A stretch of 64,000 nt of DNA from an uncultured Bacteroides sp. Lineage in GTDB: Bacteria; Bacteroidota; Bacteroidia; Bacteroidales; Bacteroidaceae. This document shows positions 9,304 through 18,533 of this stretch, one piece after another; within the stretch, counting starts at the first letter, position 1, and each line of letters opens with the position of its first letter. A program made the position numbers and the translations under genes. The notes below the pieces were generated by a model. The model was not told the DNA's origin, did no database searches, and worked only from the letters and a program-made list of their open reading frames with translations. The DNA lies in assembly GCF_963675905.1 (NCBI RefSeq), contig NZ_OY780936.1:124001-188000 (forward strand), read 5' to 3'.

Positions 9304-11097
9304 ATGAATTTTGCATTTAAGTTTTTTTACATTGCATTGTTCTCTTTTGCTTTTGGAGGAATGCATTTGTACGGGCAAAGTATACCTGCCTTTCCCGGGG
9401 CCGAAGGACATGGAAGATATGTAACTGGTGGTCGGGGTGGAACTGTTTACCATGTTACTTCACTTGAAGATAATGCGTATGGTACTACTCCGGCTCCCGG
9501 AACTCTGAGGTTTGGAATTGAAAAGATTACTTCGGCACGGACTATTGTTTTTGATATTTCAGGAACCATTCAGTTAAAGCAACAGCTAAAGATTAAGAAT
9601 GACAATATTACCATTGCCGGACAAACTGCACCGGGTGACGGAATTTGTTTGGCTGGTTGGCCGGTTTCCATTAACTGTAATAATGTAATTCTCCGTTTTG
9701 TTCGTTTCAGAATGGGAGATAGGGATAATATTAATGCGGATGGTGCCGATGCATTAAGTACACGCGATTATAAAAATATAATTGTTGACCATTGCTCTAT
9801 GTGTTGGTCGTCTGATGAGTGTTGTTCCCTTTACGGAACTGAGAATCTCACACTGCAATGGTCTATTATTTCTGAGAGTATGAGACTGTCCGGACATACA
9901 AAGGGTGCACATGGATATGGAGGAATCTGGGGAGGAAACCACGCATCTTTTCATCATAACCTGATGGCGCATCACGATAGTAGAGTTCCTCGTCTTGGTC
10001 CGGCAGAACGTACGCAGACTAAAGAACTTATGGATATACGAAATAATGTTTATTATAATTGGAAAGGAAACGGATGCTATGGTGCCGAAGGCATGAAAGC
10101 TAATATAGTGAATAATTACTATAAGCCAGGACCGGCCACAGCTAATGCAAGCTCGCTGGTTAAATACAGAATTGTGGCGATTGATATCCGCACGGAAGAG
10201 TATGTTACCAGGTATCCGGCGTTTGCGCCGATGGTAAACATTTGGGGAAAGTTCTTTATTGATGGTAATGTTATGGAAGGAAATTCTACTGTAACCAATG
10301 ATAACTGGACAAACGGGGTATATGCTCAGATATCAAGTAGCTATGGAATTAGTCAGACTACTAAAGATACAATTAGATTATCAGATCCTCTTCCTACCGG
10401 AGTTGTGACTACTCATACTGCACAGAAAGCTTATGATCAGGTTCTTCTTTATGCCGGATGCTCGCTTTTACGCGACGATATTGATAAGCGAATTGTTTCT
10501 GAGACTCAGAATAAGACATTCACCTTTACAGGATCAAAGTCGGGAGCTTTATACCCGGGAATTATTGATACGCAGGATGATACCAAACCCGTTGGAGCTG
10601 CTGCCGACTGGTCGCCCTGGCCAACTCTTACTCAGAAAACTGCTCCGACAGATACCGATGGCGACGGAATGCCGGATGCCTGGGAAACGGCTCACGGTCT
10701 TAATCCGGCACTTGCTGCAGATAGAAATGATAAGAATGTAGATCCTAAAGGTGAGTATACAAATCTGGAAGTTTATTTAAATGGATTAGTAGATGATATC
10801 ACTAATAAACAGAACGATGGAGGAATAATATCTTCCTCCATTCATTCGGAGATTTGTGATGGAGATAAGTTAATGGTTTCAGCTTATCCAAATCCGGTAA
10901 AAGAGTTTTTAACTATATCGAGCAACTCGGAGTTGAATAAAGCTGAGTTATTAACCTTAACAGGGAGTTTGCTCCATGTGTTTATGTTGGAAGGAATGCG
11001 AAGCAATATAAACTTATCATCATTGAATGACGGGGTATATGTTCTAAGAATTTCAGATAATAAAGAAAGATGTGTAAGCCTTAAAGTCTTGAAATAG
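9304..11097 (+). CDS. Secreted pectate lyase, PL1 family, with C-terminal sorting-like domain
   Basis: Cleaves de-esterified homogalacturonan by beta-elimination. Start 9304 gives a proper signal peptide; an upstream TTG at 9265 overlaps the probable -7 box near 9260. The N-terminal AFPGAEGHGRYVTGGRGG is the classic start of Bacteroidota PL1 lyases. It leads into a right-handed beta-helix with VDHCSMCWSSDECCS and HHNLMAHHDSRVPR blocks, the latter holding the catalytic-type Arg. Residues ~455-475 include a DTDGDGMPDAWE calcium-binding-like motif. The last ~75 residues (AYPNPVKEFL...) resemble a type A Por-secretion/T9SS tail. IS982 debris begins immediately after the stop codon. Confidence 0.93.
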   Translation: MNFAFKFFYIALFSFAFGGMHLYGQSIPAFPGAEGHGRYVTGGRGGTVYHVTSLEDNAYGTTPAPGTLRFGIEKITSARTIVFDISGTIQLKQQLKIKNDNITIAGQTAPGDGICLAGWPVSINCNNVILRFVRFRMGDRDNINADGADALSTRDYKNIIVDHCSMCWSSDECCSLYGTENLTLQWSIISESMRLSGHTKGAHGYGGIWGGNHASFHHNLMAHHDSRVPRLGPAERTQTKELMDIRNNVYYNWKGNGCYGAEGMKANIVNNYYKPGPATANASSLVKYRIVAIDIRTEEYVTRYPAFAPMVNIWGKFFIDGNVMEGNSTVTNDNWTNGVYAQISSSYGISQTTKDTIRLSDPLPTGVVTTHTAQKAYDQVLLYAGCSLLRDDIDKRIVSETQNKTFTFTGSKSGALYPGIIDTQDDTKPVGAAADWSPWPTLTQKTAPTDTDGDGMPDAWETAHGLNPALAADRNDKNVDPKGEYTNLEVYLNGLVDDITNKQNDGGIISSSIHSEICDGDKLMVSAYPNPVKEFLTISSNSELNKAELLTLTGSLLHVFMLEGMRSNINLSSLNDGVYVLRISDNKERCVSLKVLK

Positions 11098-11975
11098 AAC
11101 AACCATTCTTTATTTCTGCTGATTTAGTAAATGAAAAAGGTAATATACCTCGCAGAGGAGTTGTCCCTAAGTTCTCTGATTTAGAAGTAATCAGTTTAAG
11201 CCTTGCTGCCGAATCAATAAGCATAGATAGTGAAAGCTTTTTGTTTTCTAAATTAAATGAATACAAAGATGATTTTTCTTCTCTCATATCCCGTCGTCAA
11301 TATAAAGATCGCAGGAAGCTTACTATCGGTTTATGTAATCAGGTGCGTGAAAGAATTGCATCCAACATTGATGGTGGAGAAGATATTTTCTGTATTGATT
11401 CTATACCAATTCAAGTCTGTCGTCCCATAAGGTCAAAACGTTGTAAAATGGGAAAGAATAATTATGATAAAGCTCCCAATTATGGCTATTGTGCTTCACA
11501 GGGTAAACATTATTACGGATATAAATTGCATTCTCTCTGTGGGTTGAGCGGTGTTATACACTCTTTTGACCTGACAAAGGCGAGTGTTCACGACATTCAT
11601 TATTTGAAAGACGTAAAGTATAACTTTCAGAATTGCACCATCATCGGTGATCGTGGATATATTGGAGCAGCCATACAACTTGATTTATTTTGAAAATGCT
11701 AATATCAAGTTAGAAGTTCCATCTCGGTCGAATCAAAAAGATTGGGAACCTGTTTTTAGTCCATTTGCTAAAGCAAGGAAAAGGGTTGAAACGCTTTTTG
11801 CACAATTATGTGATTAATTTATGATAATCAGAAATTATGCAAAACAAACAGAAGGATTGTTTACTAGAATTACCGGGAAAATTAGTGCACTTACAATCCT
11901 TCAATATATAAACAAGATTAATAACAAACCCATTGGACAAATTAAATATGCGTTAATTTAATTCCGCCAACGGGT
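11098..11975 (+). pseudogene. Decayed IS982-family insertion sequence
   Basis: Remains of a DDE transposase. Blocks CIDSIPIQVCRPIRSKR, YGYKLHSLCGLSGVIHSF and IIGDRGYIGA are typical of the IS982 family. Three lesions are visible: the N-terminal part is missing, with readable transposase starting right after the lyase stop; an extra T in the run before 11691 shifts the frame, after which ENANIKLEVPSRS continues in the next frame; and a TAA at 11815-11817 replaces an expected codon before FMIIRNYAKQ. The frame ends at 11961. The right end (11962-11975) reads, reversed, ACCCGTTGGCGGAA, fitting an IS982-type ACC-starting terminus. No left terminus is visible. Confidence 0.85.
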
Positions 11976-12029
11976 TACATAGTATTTCAATCAGTTCTTT
12001 TTTTAATAATTAAACCTATTACTATCACT

Positions 12030-15000
12030 ATGGAAAAACAAAAATTACTCAAATCACTTTTTGTGTTACTATTTGTTCTATTGCCGTTTGCAGTGCAGGC
12101 AGTGGAAAAGGAAAAGTTTATTTATAGTACAACTTTTCAAGATTGGGCAGCAACAGCTTCAAGTGCCACGCCTAAAGTTATTTCTAAGACAACTCAGTTT
12201 AGTAACGAGACTTTGAATTTCTCTTTACTCGGAGTTAGTGTGTCTCCAAGCGGAACGAATACTAAATTTACTTCTGCAGTGTGTACTCCGGGTTACTTAA
12301 TGATGGAGAAAAATACAACTGCGGGTTTTACAGGTGTCGATATGTCCGTTGAACTCTCTCCTTTAAAGTCTATCACCACACTTTCTTTTGTTGTTGCGAC
12401 AACCGGAAACCCTAGGGGAGTAATCGTATCGAAAAAAGTAGGTACGGGAGATTGGTCTGTGATTTACAATACTGCGGCTAATCCCGCAGGAGGACAACTA
12501 GTGGAGATTCCTGTGAATGAGAAAGATGTTGCCATTAAGTTTACAAACTTAGCACCGGCACAGAATGCTTATTTGCTAAGTTTGGATATTAAAGGAAACG
12601 TGGAAGTCACTTCAGAGCAAGTTACCTTGAATACTGAAGTTAGTCCTATAGGTGCCGGAATTGTAGCCGTTAATCCTCAAGGAACTGAATTTGATAAGAA
12701 TACAGTTGTAGCGTTGACTGCTACTCCTAATTTTGGTTATAAGTTCTCTAAATGGGTAGATTCAGTAACGGGTACAGATTTATCTACAGATAATCCGTTT
12801 AACTATACCTTGGCAGCAAGTTCTGCCGTGAAAGCAGTCTTTGATGCCAAGCAGACCTATGCTTTTGCTGTTAATATTTTGGGAGACACGCAAGGTAGAG
12901 TTACTGTTACACCTGCTGCTACCGATGGGAAATATGAAGCAGGTACAATTATTACTTTGACAGCTGAGTCTAATGACCTGATTAAGTTCAATAACTGGGA
13001 TGATGCTTCTACTAATGCGGTGAAAACGATTACAATAGATAAAGATACTCAGGTAGGGGCTACTTTTAGTGCAGTATCTTATATAGTAGGATGGGACTTT
13101 TATACTACAGAGCCCAAACAAGACAGGGCGGGAGATTTTAAATCAGAAACGTCAAATGCGGGAATCTTTAAATTGCAAAAAGCCGATGAAACCTCTGTAG
13201 GATGGCTTGCAAAAGGCGGTGCTCAATATCATTACAGCAAACATGCAGCCGTTAACTGGCAGAAACCAGCTGATAAATGGTACTTCCAGGCAAGCTTCTC
13301 TACTGTAAACTATACTAATATAGTGGTTAAAGCAAAGCTTTTATCTTGCTATTTTGGCTATCAAGTTGAGAATATTGAATATTCTTTGGACGGATCAACC
13401 TTTACGAAGTTAGGCAGTGTAACGTTTGATGCCCAACAAGCATGGTATGATTCAAGCATAAATTTGCCAGCCGATGCGAATGGAAAAGATAAAGTCTACA
13501 TCCGCTGGATTCCCGATTATACTTCTGAGGTAGTGAATGGCACTCAGACAAGTGATGGAACATCAATCACTGATATTTTTGTCTTTGCTGATAAAGAGGT
13601 TGTTAATGATACAACGGCACCAACGCTGATATCTTCTCTTCCTGTAAACAATGGAACAGGAGCATCGGCCACCGGTTCTGTTATTTTAAACTTTAATGAA
13701 AGAGTGCAGGCAGGTACAGGCGATTGTACGTTAAACGGTGAAGCAATAATAGGAACTTATGGTAGTTCTACAGTAATCTTTAAGTATTCAGGTCTTTCTT
13801 ATGATACATCTTATACCTTTACTGTGCCCGATGGAGCTATAAAAGATATGAATGGGAATCCATTTGCTGGAATAACTGTTACATTTAAAACTATGCAAAA
13901 AGTGCAACCAGCTGCCAAACTATATAACGCTGTAGTTGCAGCAGACGGAAGCGGAGATTATACCACGGTAACAGATGCGGTAAAAGCGGCTCCTTCTGCA
14001 AATGCTGTTCCCTGGCTTATTTTTATAAAAGAGGGCATTTATACCGGTCATGTGGCAATTGATAAACCAAATATTTATCTGATAGGTCAGAGCAGAGACA
14101 AGGTGTTTATTTCTGATAACTTGCTTTGTGGTGGAACTACTGCTGTTGATGTGAAAGTTGGATCAACCGTATACGTTTCTGGTGATAACTTTTATGCAGA
14201 AAATATCACTTTCGATAATACCTGGGGAGTGACACAAAATGCCGGACCACAAGCGTTAGCTTTATTTACAGACGGTGATAAGGCTATTTTGAATAACTGT
14301 GCTTTGAGAAGTTATCAGGATACCTACCGTACTTCAACCAGCGGAATCACGGACAGGCACTATGTAAGGAATTGCTTTATTGAAGGAGCGGTAGACTTTA
14401 TTTACGGTGCGGGTGATGTGTTTTTCGATGCATGTACATTGAATATTGTTCGTGATGGTGGCGGTTATATTGTTGCTCCAAGTCACAATGCTTCAACAGC
14501 ATGGGGATACGTGTTCAATAATTGTACAATTACTGCTCCATCAAATAAAATAGCCTCCACAACAATTTATTTGGGCCGTCCGTGGATTGATTCTCCTAAA
14601 ACAGTATATCTGAATACTACCAGCTTGATTAATATTTATCCTTCGGGATGGTATTATAAGATGGGAACTATCCCTGCTATTTTTGCTGATTACAACACTA
14701 TGGATCAGTATGGCAATAAGATGGATCTTAGTTCCCGTATTAAAGATTATGAATATGATATAAAGGATGCTTCCGGCAATGTGACTTCTACAGTGAAAGG
14801 AACAGCGAAGAATTCACTTACTGATACTGAGGCAGCTACTTATACATTGAAAAATGTACTGAGTGGCAGTGACGACTGGCAACCAGCTTTGATAACAGAA
14901 TCCGTTGCAGCTCCGGTTATAGCTGGAAATTCACAAACTATTACCTGGACTAAGGTGAAATATGCAATTTGTTATGTGATTACTAAGAATAACAAAGTTG

Positions 15001-15359
15001 TTAAGTTTACCACAGATTTAACTTTTACGGATACTGCAGCTAGTAATGGTGATATCTATTCTGTGCAAGCAGCCAATGAATATGGAGGATTAAGTCCGGT
15101 TTCCAATACTTACACAGCAGTAGTTACCGGATTTGAAAAGATAGATAAGTCTGGAATAACCGTTCTAGCTGTTAAGGGAGCAATAAATGTTTCGGGCATT
15201 GATAGTGATGCTACAGTTTCAATCTATTCCATAAACGGATCGTTATTGAAATCTGAAAAAGTTGTAGGGACTGCCAGCTTTCCTCTCAATAAGGGGACTT
15301 ATGTTGTAAAAGTTGTTTCGACTCATACAACAAATAAAACTGTCGTGTTGGTAAGATAA
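12030..15359 (+). CDS. Large multidomain CE8 pectin methylesterase
   Basis: A 1109-residue secreted pectin methylesterase. After the signal peptide come an uncharacterised N-terminal beta domain (~25-195), two divergent InlB B-repeat-like modules (~200-350, with repeated FxxWxD and AVKAVFDA/VGATFSA ends), a second beta domain (~355-530), and a Big_5/SbsA-type Ig module (DTTAPTLISSLPVNNGTG..., ~530-625). The CE8 beta-helix spans ~633-955: QALALF near 740, YQDTYR near 762, catalytic DFIYG near 789 and LGRPW near 848. It ends in a fibronectin-like segment and a short sorting-like tail. The extra modules may bind glycan or act as spacers; this is inference. A strong terminator follows. Confidence 0.92.
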   Translation: MEKQKLLKSLFVLLFVLLPFAVQAVEKEKFIYSTTFQDWAATASSATPKVISKTTQFSNETLNFSLLGVSVSPSGTNTKFTSAVCTPGYLMMEKNTTAGFTGVDMSVELSPLKSITTLSFVVATTGNPRGVIVSKKVGTGDWSVIYNTAANPAGGQLVEIPVNEKDVAIKFTNLAPAQNAYLLSLDIKGNVEVTSEQVTLNTEVSPIGAGIVAVNPQGTEFDKNTVVALTATPNFGYKFSKWVDSVTGTDLSTDNPFNYTLAASSAVKAVFDAKQTYAFAVNILGDTQGRVTVTPAATDGKYEAGTIITLTAESNDLIKFNNWDDASTNAVKTITIDKDTQVGATFSAVSYIVGWDFYTTEPKQDRAGDFKSETSNAGIFKLQKADETSVGWLAKGGAQYHYSKHAAVNWQKPADKWYFQASFSTVNYTNIVVKAKLLSCYFGYQVENIEYSLDGSTFTKLGSVTFDAQQAWYDSSINLPADANGKDKVYIRWIPDYTSEVVNGTQTSDGTSITDIFVFADKEVVNDTTAPTLISSLPVNNGTGASATGSVILNFNERVQAGTGDCTLNGEAIIGTYGSSTVIFKYSGLSYDTSYTFTVPDGAIKDMNGNPFAGITVTFKTMQKVQPAAKLYNAVVAADGSGDYTTVTDAVKAAPSANAVPWLIFIKEGIYTGHVAIDKPNIYLIGQSRDKVFISDNLLCGGTTAVDVKVGSTVYVSGDNFYAENITFDNTWGVTQNAGPQALALFTDGDKAILNNCALRSYQDTYRTSTSGITDRHYVRNCFIEGAVDFIYGAGDVFFDACTLNIVRDGGGYIVAPSHNASTAWGYVFNNCTITAPSNKIASTTIYLGRPWIDSPKTVYLNTTSLINIYPSGWYYKMGTIPAIFADYNTMDQYGNKMDLSSRIKDYEYDIKDASGNVTSTVKGTAKNSLTDTEAATYTLKNVLSGSDDWQPALITESVAAPVIAGNSQTITWTKVKYAICYVITKNNKVVKFTTDLTFTDTAASNGDIYSVQAANEYGGLSPVSNTYTAVVTGFEKIDKSGITVLAVKGAINVSGIDSDATVSIYSINGSLLKSEKVVGTASFPLNKGTYVVKVVSTHTTNKTVVLVR

Positions 15360-15382
15360 TTAAAATTCCAATCTAATAAAAA

Positions 15383-15428
15383 AAATCAGGAACTTTCTAT
15401 CAAGTATGGAAAGTTCCTGATTTTTTTG
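15383..15428 (+). terminator. Strong rho-independent terminator
   Basis: AAATCAGGAACTTTC (15383-15397) pairs perfectly with GAAAGTTCCTGATTT (15409-15423) and runs into a T-tract. It closes the + strand pectin genes and precedes the convergent esterase. Confidence 0.9.
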
Positions 15429-15499
15429 TCTCAATGTAAACCGTCTGGATTATCCTTGTTAATTGGAACGGTGTGTTAACACGATTCATTTATTCAACA

Positions 15500-16417
15500 T
15501 TATTTAGCAGAAAGCATTCCAATATCCCCCAACCACTCTTCTGCCAAAATAGTCCACTTATTTGTTGTTCCCGGATTGTTTCGCAAAGCTATGTTATGAC
15601 CACCTTCAGGGAAAATATGGAGAGTGCTCATCTTTACATTGTGCTCTTTTAAAGCGGTATAATAGAAGATACTGTTCAGACAAGGCACTGTTTTATCGTC
15701 CGTAGCATGTACAATAAATGCCGGAGGCGTATTTTCGGTAACTCTTTTGTTGCACGAGAACTGATCCTTCAGTTCTTTTGACGGATCTTTTCCCAACAGG
15801 TTCTGCACACTCCCTTTATGAGCATATTCTTCCATCGAAATAACCGGAGATATTAGTATGGTAAAATTAGGTGTAAAAGAGAAAGTATCCATTTTGTCGC
15901 CTGCCTTGCTCCAGTCTTCTGTGAAAGTAGATACACTTGCGGAGAGATGTCCTCCGGCCGAACAGCCCATTACACCAACCTTATTGATATTGATTCCCCA
16001 TTGTTCTGCATTGGCACGGATATAACGGAGGGCTCTTTGAGCATCCTGCAGCGGAGCTTTGAACGATTCCTTTACATCGGGCGATTGCGGCATGCGGTGA
16101 TTCAATACAAAAGCGGTTACTCCAAAGGTGTTAAACCACTTAGCCAGTTGAAAACCACTTATCTGATAAGCAAGCCTGGCGTATCCTCCTCCGGGAATAA
16201 TCAGAACGGCGGCTCCTTTATTCTCCTGCATTGATGGCTCGAATACGTAAACACCTGGAGTGCCAACCTGATAAACACGTTCGTTGGCTATGCTGTCTTT
16301 CACTTCTATTCCTTTGCTGTTTGGCATTTTAACGCCTTTCCAGATAGGGATAAAGTCTTGTGCAAATACTGAGGAAGCAATTCCCCATACAAGTAAGAAT
16401 AAAACTTTTGTTTTCAT
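15500..16417 (-). CDS. Secreted alpha/beta-hydrolase esterase, probable pectin/xylan acetylesterase type
   Basis: A 305-residue exported esterase with signal peptide ending ASSVFAQ. It has an oxyanion-hole IPGGGYARLA motif, the nucleophile elbow GCSAGG near residue 151, an Asp in HATDDKTVP near 241 and the His in PEGGHNIA near 274. This fits the alpha/beta hydrolase group containing BD-FAE and acetyl-xylan esterases. Among pectin genes the likely task is removing acetyl or other acyl groups from galacturonan side positions, but sequence alone does not fix the substrate. It is convergent with the CE8 gene and lies downstream of the HAD gene on the same strand. Confidence 0.85.
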   Translation of the reverse strand: MKTKVLFLLVWGIASSVFAQDFIPIWKGVKMPNSKGIEVKDSIANERVYQVGTPGVYVFEPSMQENKGAAVLIIPGGGYARLAYQISGFQLAKWFNTFGVTAFVLNHRMPQSPDVKESFKAPLQDAQRALRYIRANAEQWGININKVGVMGCSAGGHLSASVSTFTEDWSKAGDKMDTFSFTPNFTILISPVISMEEYAHKGSVQNLLGKDPSKELKDQFSCNKRVTENTPPAFIVHATDDKTVPCLNSIFYYTALKEHNVKMSTLHIFPEGGHNIALRNNPGTTNKWTILAEEWLGDIGMLSAK

Positions 16418-16450
16418 AGTAATATTATCTTTTAAAGAATAAGGTTATTG

Positions 16451-16486
16451 TGGTCTGCAATATCTATAAAGAGATTCTGCAGACCA
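16451..16486. promoter_or_regulatory. Inverted repeat between HAD and esterase genes
   Basis: TGGTCTGCA (16451-16459) and TGCAGACCA (16478-16486) are perfect arms separated by 18 bases, with a further ATCT/AGAT pairing inside. There is no T-tract on the - strand. It could be an operator for the esterase gene or an attenuating hairpin after the HAD gene. Confidence 0.5.
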
Positions 16487-16544
16487 GATTATCTCCGTTT
16501 CCAGAGTGTTGTTTTTTTATTTATAATAGAATTCTTCCCGATCT

Positions 16545-17192
16545 TTAAATCAGAGAAAGAATTTCCTGTGCTTCATTTACAATATGTGCAGGCTCATATT
16601 GCTTAAGCTCCTCCAGCGGACGAAATCCCCAGGTTACTCCGGCAGCAGTTATCCCTGCATTTTTTGCTGTCAGCATATCAATGCCCGAGTCTCCCACATA
16701 AAGAACATCTTCTTTAGCCACTTTTGTTACAGCAAGAATATCTTCTACAATCTGCGGATCGGGCTTTGTTTTTACACCTTCCCGTTGTCCGAAAATAGCT
16801 GCAAAAGGCACGCCGCTGAAGTAATGCTCAACAAGTAGTTCCGTAGCCGACTGATATTTATTGGATGCTACCGCCAGCATCACCCCTTTGGCGTGAAGGG
16901 CAGACAGCAGTTCGGGAATGCCCGGATAAGGAGAGCTTTTATCCATTTTGTGCTCACTATAATGAACCAGAAAATGTTTGCGAACCTTTGAAATATTTTC
17001 TTCACTCTTTTCCCCTTCTGGCAGTGCACGCTCAAAAAGCTTATTTATTCCGTTACCTACAAAAAACCTGTATTCATTCTCTTCGTGCTCAGGAAATCCT
17101 GTTTTCCTCAGTGCATAATTTGTACTTTGTGCCAAGTCGGCAATTGTGTTAAGTAGAGTTCCGTCTAAATCGAATATTACTAATCTTTTCAT
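16545..17192 (-). CDS. HAD-superfamily phosphatase, phosphoglycolate-phosphatase-like
   Basis: Cytoplasmic HAD subfamily IA hydrolase of 215 residues. All four motifs are visible: FDLDGTLLNT at residues 5-14 (nucleophile Asp), AVASNK, a KPDPQ lysine motif and YVGDSGIDMLTAKNAG. The helical cap follows motif I. Closest functional label is phosphoglycolate phosphatase (Gph), but HAD IA substrates cannot be assigned from motifs. It has its own promoter and diverges from the EEP gene, so its presence among pectin genes may be incidental. Confidence 0.88.
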   Translation of the reverse strand: MKRLVIFDLDGTLLNTIADLAQSTNYALRKTGFPEHEENEYRFFVGNGINKLFERALPEGEKSEENISKVRKHFLVHYSEHKMDKSSPYPGIPELLSALHAKGVMLAVASNKYQSATELLVEHYFSGVPFAAIFGQREGVKTKPDPQIVEDILAVTKVAKEDVLYVGDSGIDMLTAKNAGITAAGVTWGFRPLEELKQYEPAHIVNEAQEILSLI

Positions 17193-17212
17193 ACCTTAAT
17201 ATATTTGCAGTG

Positions 17213-17220
17213 CAAAATTA
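17213..17220 (-). promoter_or_regulatory. -7 box (TAATTTTG) for the HAD gene
   Basis: An exact TAnnTTTG match on the - strand, 20 bases before the ATG at 17192. This implies a very short 5' untranslated region. Confidence 0.6.
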
Positions 17221-17419
17221 CAGAAAATAAAAGCTGAAGTCCCTAGTAGTTTGCATATAATTTAAAGATATTTGGTTATTGTACTTTGCCAATGCAATTA
17301 AATATTAAATTTTAAAATAAACCTGTTCATAATACAAGATGATTATTTAATTTTGAATCTGTAATATTCCATAACATTTTTGTTTATAAGCACACACTTT
17401 GTTTAATTAATATTTGATT

Positions 17420-18337
17420 ATGAAGAAAATTTACTGTCTTATTTTATTTTCATTCCTATTTGTAGGAATGATATGCGCTGTAACTCCAACTACATTTACC
17501 GTAGCAACCTACAATGTGCGTAATGCCAATCACGGCGATTCTATAAATGGCAACGGATGGGGCCAACGTTGCCCTTATATTACCCAATTAATCCGCTTCC
17601 ATGGTTTTGATATCTTCGGAACTCAGGAAGGATTGTATAATCAGCTTCAGGAGTTGAAACAGATGTTGCCTGGCTATAATTATATAGGCAAAGGGCGTGA
17701 CGATGGAAAAACCAAAGGCGAACATTCAGCCATATTTTATCGAACCGATAAATTCCAATTACTTGATCAGGGTGACTTCTGGTTATCAAAAGATGAAACT
17801 AAACCTAATCTGGGCTGGGACGCTGTTTGTGTGAGGATTTGCACATGGGGAAAATTTAAAGAGATTAAAAGTGGTTTTGTTTTTGTTTATTTCAATTTAC
17901 ACATGGACCATATTGGTACGGTTGCCCGTTCTGAAAGTGCTAAACTAATCTTAAAGAAAATTCAGGAAATGCCTAAAGGCATGCCGGTTATCTTGTCGGG
18001 TGATTTTAATGTAGACCAGGATTCCCCTTCTTATAAACTGCTGAATACTTCGGGCATCCTTCAAGATTCTTATGGAATGTCTAAATTAGTATATGCGCCT
18101 AACGGAACATTCAATGATTTTAATCCGAATAGTAAAACTGATAGCCGTATAGATCATATCTTCCTTACTGATAATTTTAAGGTGTTGAAATACGGAATCC
18201 TGACAGATACTTATAGATCAGAAAATAAAGGTGAGTTTAATTCTAATGCTGCTCCAAAAGAAATAAAGTTGCAGGAGAATTCAGCCAGATGTCCGTCAGA
18301 TCACTTTCCGGTAATGATTGTTGTTCAAACTAAATAA
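17420..18337 (+). CDS. Secreted endonuclease/exonuclease/phosphatase (EEP) family protein
   Basis: A 305-residue exported member of the DNase I-like fold. The signal peptide is MKKIYCLILFSFLFVGMICA. Catalytic motifs are present in order: ATYNVRN near 30, a QEGLYNQ glutamate, FNLHMDHIG, GDFNVDQDS, DSRIDHIFL, and SDHFPVMI at the end. In Bacteroidota such exported proteins are usually predicted nucleases or phosphodiesterases of unknown substrate. The in-frame TTG at 17414 is a poorer start than the ATG at 17420. A folded RNA candidate begins at its stop codon. Confidence 0.85.
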   Translation: MKKIYCLILFSFLFVGMICAVTPTTFTVATYNVRNANHGDSINGNGWGQRCPYITQLIRFHGFDIFGTQEGLYNQLQELKQMLPGYNYIGKGRDDGKTKGEHSAIFYRTDKFQLLDQGDFWLSKDETKPNLGWDAVCVRICTWGKFKEIKSGFVFVYFNLHMDHIGTVARSESAKLILKKIQEMPKGMPVILSGDFNVDQDSPSYKLLNTSGILQDSYGMSKLVYAPNGTFNDFNPNSKTDSRIDHIFLTDNFKVLKYGILTDTYRSENKGEFNSNAAPKEIKLQENSARCPSDHFPVMIVVQTK

Positions 18338-18416
18338 TCCGGTAATAGTTTATTGTTCTTAGGAGGTTAAGCCGATGTCTCGCCAGACCTAAGCAATTTA
18401 TTAACCGGATATTTTT
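18337..18416 (+). ncRNA. Folded 3' RNA element or elaborate terminator
   Basis: ATCCGGT (18337-18343) pairs with ACCGGAT (18404-18410). Pairing continues imperfectly through the ATTG/CAAT and CTTAGG/CCTAAG segments. Between the last two lies a ~25-base internal region with a GTCT-CGCC-AGAC mini-hairpin option. ATTTTTG follows. It starts exactly at the EEP stop codon. It may be an unusually structured terminator or a 3'-derived small RNA; I do not recognise a known RNA family. Confidence 0.45.
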
Positions 18417-18421
18417 GTAAA

Positions 18422-18475
18422 GGTGTACACCTTAATTTTAAAAAGACTACTCTTTGAATATTTAATGTGTACACC
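18422..18475. repeat. Palindromic repeat, relative C (GGTGTACACC)
   Basis: GGTGTACACC at 18422-18431 and GTGTACACC at 18467-18475 have GTGTAC cores exactly 44 bases (2 x 22) apart. A GACTAC sequence sits at the intermediate 22-base position. It has the same 22-base architecture as the elements at 4257 and 31000 but different flanks. It lies between convergent genes. Confidence 0.6.
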
Positions 18476-18533
18476 TTTTGTAAATAAAGTCTATGTTTAA
18501 AAATGAATGTCCGGCCGGAGTTTGTCTTAATAG

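Noticed and set aside
11241-11693. Intact 150-residue transposase gene
   Set aside because: It starts at an internal TTG and ends at a frameshift; homologous sequence continues on both sides, so it is a fragment of a dead element.
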